From contig JAEZJR010000174.1 in the NCBI GenBank assembly GCA_023415725.1, forward strand, positions 1-14,155: a stretch of 14,155 nucleotides of DNA, given 5' to 3'. Within the stretch, counting starts at the first letter, position 1, and the number at the start of each line of letters is the position of its first letter. Shown in pieces: positions 12,726-14,155 of this stretch. Made by a program: the position numbers and the translations under genes. The notes below the pieces were generated by a model. That model was given only the letters and a program-made list of their open reading frames with translations. It had not been told where the DNA came from and ran no database searches. Origin of the DNA: Acidobacteriota bacterium (GTDB taxonomy: Bacteria > Acidobacteriota > Blastocatellia > Pyrinomonadales > Pyrinomonadaceae).

Positions 12726-13367
12726 TCACATTACAAAGAGAGCCACTGCGACAAAATGCAGGACGCTTCCGCCCAAAACAAAGCCGTGCCAGATAGCGTG
12801 GTGGTGACGGATGCTCTTCCAACCGAAGAAGATCACGCCGATCGAGTAGCTAAGGCCGCCGGCGACCACCAGTGCCAGAGGCCAACCTCCGAGCGCTAGA
12901 TATAACGGCTGCACCGCGATGATGCCGATCCATCCCATTGCGAGGTACGATACCACCCCGACAGCATTGAACCGCCCGCGGAAAATGATCTTCATCGCGA
13001 TCCCGAAGACCGCGAACGCCCACACGAAGGCGAGCAAGCCGAAGCCGAACGAGCCACGTAGCACCACCAATAAGAATGGCGTGTAGCTCCCGGCGATCAG
13101 GAGGTATATACCGCAGTGATCAAAGAGTTGCAGGTTGCGTTTACGGTCTGGGGAAACGGCGGAGTGATAGAGAGTGGAGGCGGCGTAAAGCGTGACGAGG
13201 GAAGTGCCGTAAACGATGCTGCTAGCGATGTGCCATACATCCCCCTTGAAGATGGCGAGAGCTAGCAGAAAGATGAAACCGGCGACGCTGAGGACCAGTC
13301 CGAAGCCGTGCGTCAATGAATTGGCGACCTCTTCGATGCTGAGCTTTTCCAGTCTCGCTGTGATCAT
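12726..13367 (-). CDS. trhA: hemolysin III / TrhA family membrane protein (PAQR superfamily)
   Basis: The 213-residue integral membrane protein has seven hydrophobic segments. It carries the conserved pieces of the family: EEVANSLTHG (12-21), STLYH (64-68), DHCGIYLLIAGSYTP (83-97), and HAIWHGFV (190-197) with His204 further on. The metal-site residues expected from PAQR structures (His68 and the HxxxH at 190/194) are present. Bacterial members are linked to membrane-lipid and fluidity control; the 'hemolysin' name is historical and no toxin role is implied. It starts 11 bp after the malic enzyme stop, so the two are probably one operon. The start at 13367 has a weak AAGAGA SD that overlaps the upstream stop region. 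Confidence 0.9.
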   Translation of the reverse strand: MITARLEKLSIEEVANSLTHGFGLVLSVAGFIFLLALAIFKGDVWHIASSIVYGTSLVTLYAASTLYHSAVSPDRKRNLQLFDHCGIYLLIAGSYTPFLLVVLRGSFGFGLLAFVWAFAVFGIAMKIIFRGRFNAVGVVSYLAMGWIGIIAVQPLYLALGGWPLALVVAGGLSYSIGVIFFGWKSIRHHHAIWHGFVLGGSVLHFVAVALFVM

Positions 13368-13378
13368 TCGATGATCTC

Positions 13379-14155
13379 TTAAAATTCGGTTTCTATGGTA
13401 GCCCGTTCGCGCCGGGCAACGCCTGATTCGTATGCGGCGTCCTCGACGCGTGCGGCCACTGCTTCGCCGACGCGGCGGTCGAAGACAGAGGGGATAATGT
13501 AGTCAGGATGCAACTCGTCGGGCCCGATTATTTCCGCAATTGCGTGAGCGGCGGCGAGTTTCATCGCTTCATTTATTCGCGAAGCCCGGCAATTGAGGGC
13601 TCCCCGGAATATCCCCGGGAAGCATAACACGTTATTGATCTGATTTGGGTAATCGGATCGGCCCGTCGCCATCACGGCCACAAGGCCCTCGGCGTCTTCG
13701 GGCATGATCTCAGGGACAGGGTTGGCCATAGCGAAGACGATCGGGTCCTTCGCCATGTTTTTGAGGTCCGTTTCGTCTATTACGCCCGGCGCCGAGAGGC
13801 CGAAGAATACATCTGCGCCCTTGATCACATCGTGGATCTTGCCCTGCTCTTTATTGGGGTTGGTGTTGCGGGCGTACCAATCCTTGACCCAGTTCATATG
13901 CTCGGTGCGGCCTTCGTACAACGCTCCGGTTTGGTCGCAGCCGATGATGTTCTTTACACCTGCGGCCATCACGATCTTTGAGCATGCGACGCCTGCTGCT
14001 CCAACACCGTTTACGACCACTTTGATGTCCTCCATGCGTTTATTGACGATCTTGAGCGCGTTAATCAGCGCGGCGAGGACGACCACGGCGGTGCCATGCT
14101 GGTCGTCGTGGAAGACGGGGATATCGAGGATCTCCTTGAGGCGTTCTTCGATCTC
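13379..14155 (-). CDS. NAD(P)-dependent malic enzyme, C-terminal part; cut by window end
   Basis: The last 258 residues of a malic enzyme are visible; the frame is open to the window edge, so the true start lies outside. It begins EIEERLKEILDIPVFHDDQ and continues HGTA, the family's active-site and metal region. The Rossmann motif VVNGVGAAG (47-55), the turn CDQTGALYEGR (73-83), and ANPVPE (144-149) follow, then GRSDYPNQINNVLCFPGIF. The enzyme oxidatively decarboxylates malate to pyruvate and CO2, linking the TCA cycle to pyruvate and NAD(P)H. It is a short MaeB-type protein without a fused phosphotransacetylase domain, since it ends just after the malic domain (IETEF). Cofactor preference cannot be decided from what is visible. 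trhA follows 11 bp downstream on the same strand. Confidence 0.93.
   Translation of the reverse strand, partial: EIEERLKEILDIPVFHDDQHGTAVVVLAALINALKIVNKRMEDIKVVVNGVGAAGVACSKIVMAAGVKNIIGCDQTGALYEGRTEHMNWVKDWYARNTNPNKEQGKIHDVIKGADVFFGLSAPGVIDETDLKNMAKDPIVFAMANPVPEIMPEDAEGLVAVMATGRSDYPNQINNVLCFPGIFRGALNCRASRINEAMKLAAAHAIAEIIGPDELHPDYIIPSVFDRRVGEAVAARVEDAAYESGVARRERATIETEF

Overview
The window looks like a chromosomal stretch of a free-living Gram-negative bacterium with moderately high GC content. Gene style (a LolA-like exported protein beside a kinase/regulator pair, a YpdA-type reductase, an archaeal-type MM0924-like small protein, many short repeats) suggests Acidobacteriota, perhaps Blastocatellia/Pyrinomonadaceae. 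This placement is inference from gene content, since no rRNA or tRNA is present. I see no phage, transposase, CRISPR array or integrase. Most of the window is ordinary housekeeping and regulatory genes.

Layout. (1) 1-1430: the N-terminus of an exported, probably subtilisin-type protease (minus), an operator-rich divergent spacer, a 69-aa LSm-like small protein (plus), and an exported NlpC/P60 cell-wall hydrolase (minus) that converges on it across a bidirectional terminator. (2) 1427-2035: a 609-bp gene-free stretch with inverted repeats and a possible structured RNA. (3) 2036-5548: an iron-sulfur block. An ErpA-type carrier and the Mrp/ApbC P-loop ATPase are on the minus strand. Divergent from mrp are an Fe-S uracil-DNA glycosylase, then YgfZ (Fe-S maintenance), then an unrecognised 91-aa helical protein translationally coupled to YgfZ. 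(4) 5549-8828: a heptanucleotide-repeat spacer that runs into the start codon of a YpdA-like flavoprotein, which itself carries a second heptanucleotide repeat in its coding sequence, followed by RecQ helicase. (5) 8869-12713: a LolA-like exported protein (minus) divergent from a two-component sensor kinase and OmpR-type regulator (plus), sharing a spacer with three 11-bp-phased half-sites. (6) 12726-14155: a hemolysin III/TrhA membrane protein downstream of a malic enzyme cut by the window end, probably one transcription unit.

How they work together. ErpA, Mrp and YgfZ all deliver or maintain Fe-S clusters, and the neighbouring glycosylase appears to be an Fe-S client, so the centre of the window reads as an Fe-S and thiol-redox neighbourhood. 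The kinase and regulator overlap by 4 nt and probably control themselves and the divergent envelope protein through the phased sites.

The points most worth a second look are the heptamer repeats at the ypdA start and inside ypdA, the phased operator at 10117-10154, the structured gene-free region at 1427-2035, the coupled orphan at 5273-5548, and the missing cysteines in Mrp and YpdA.
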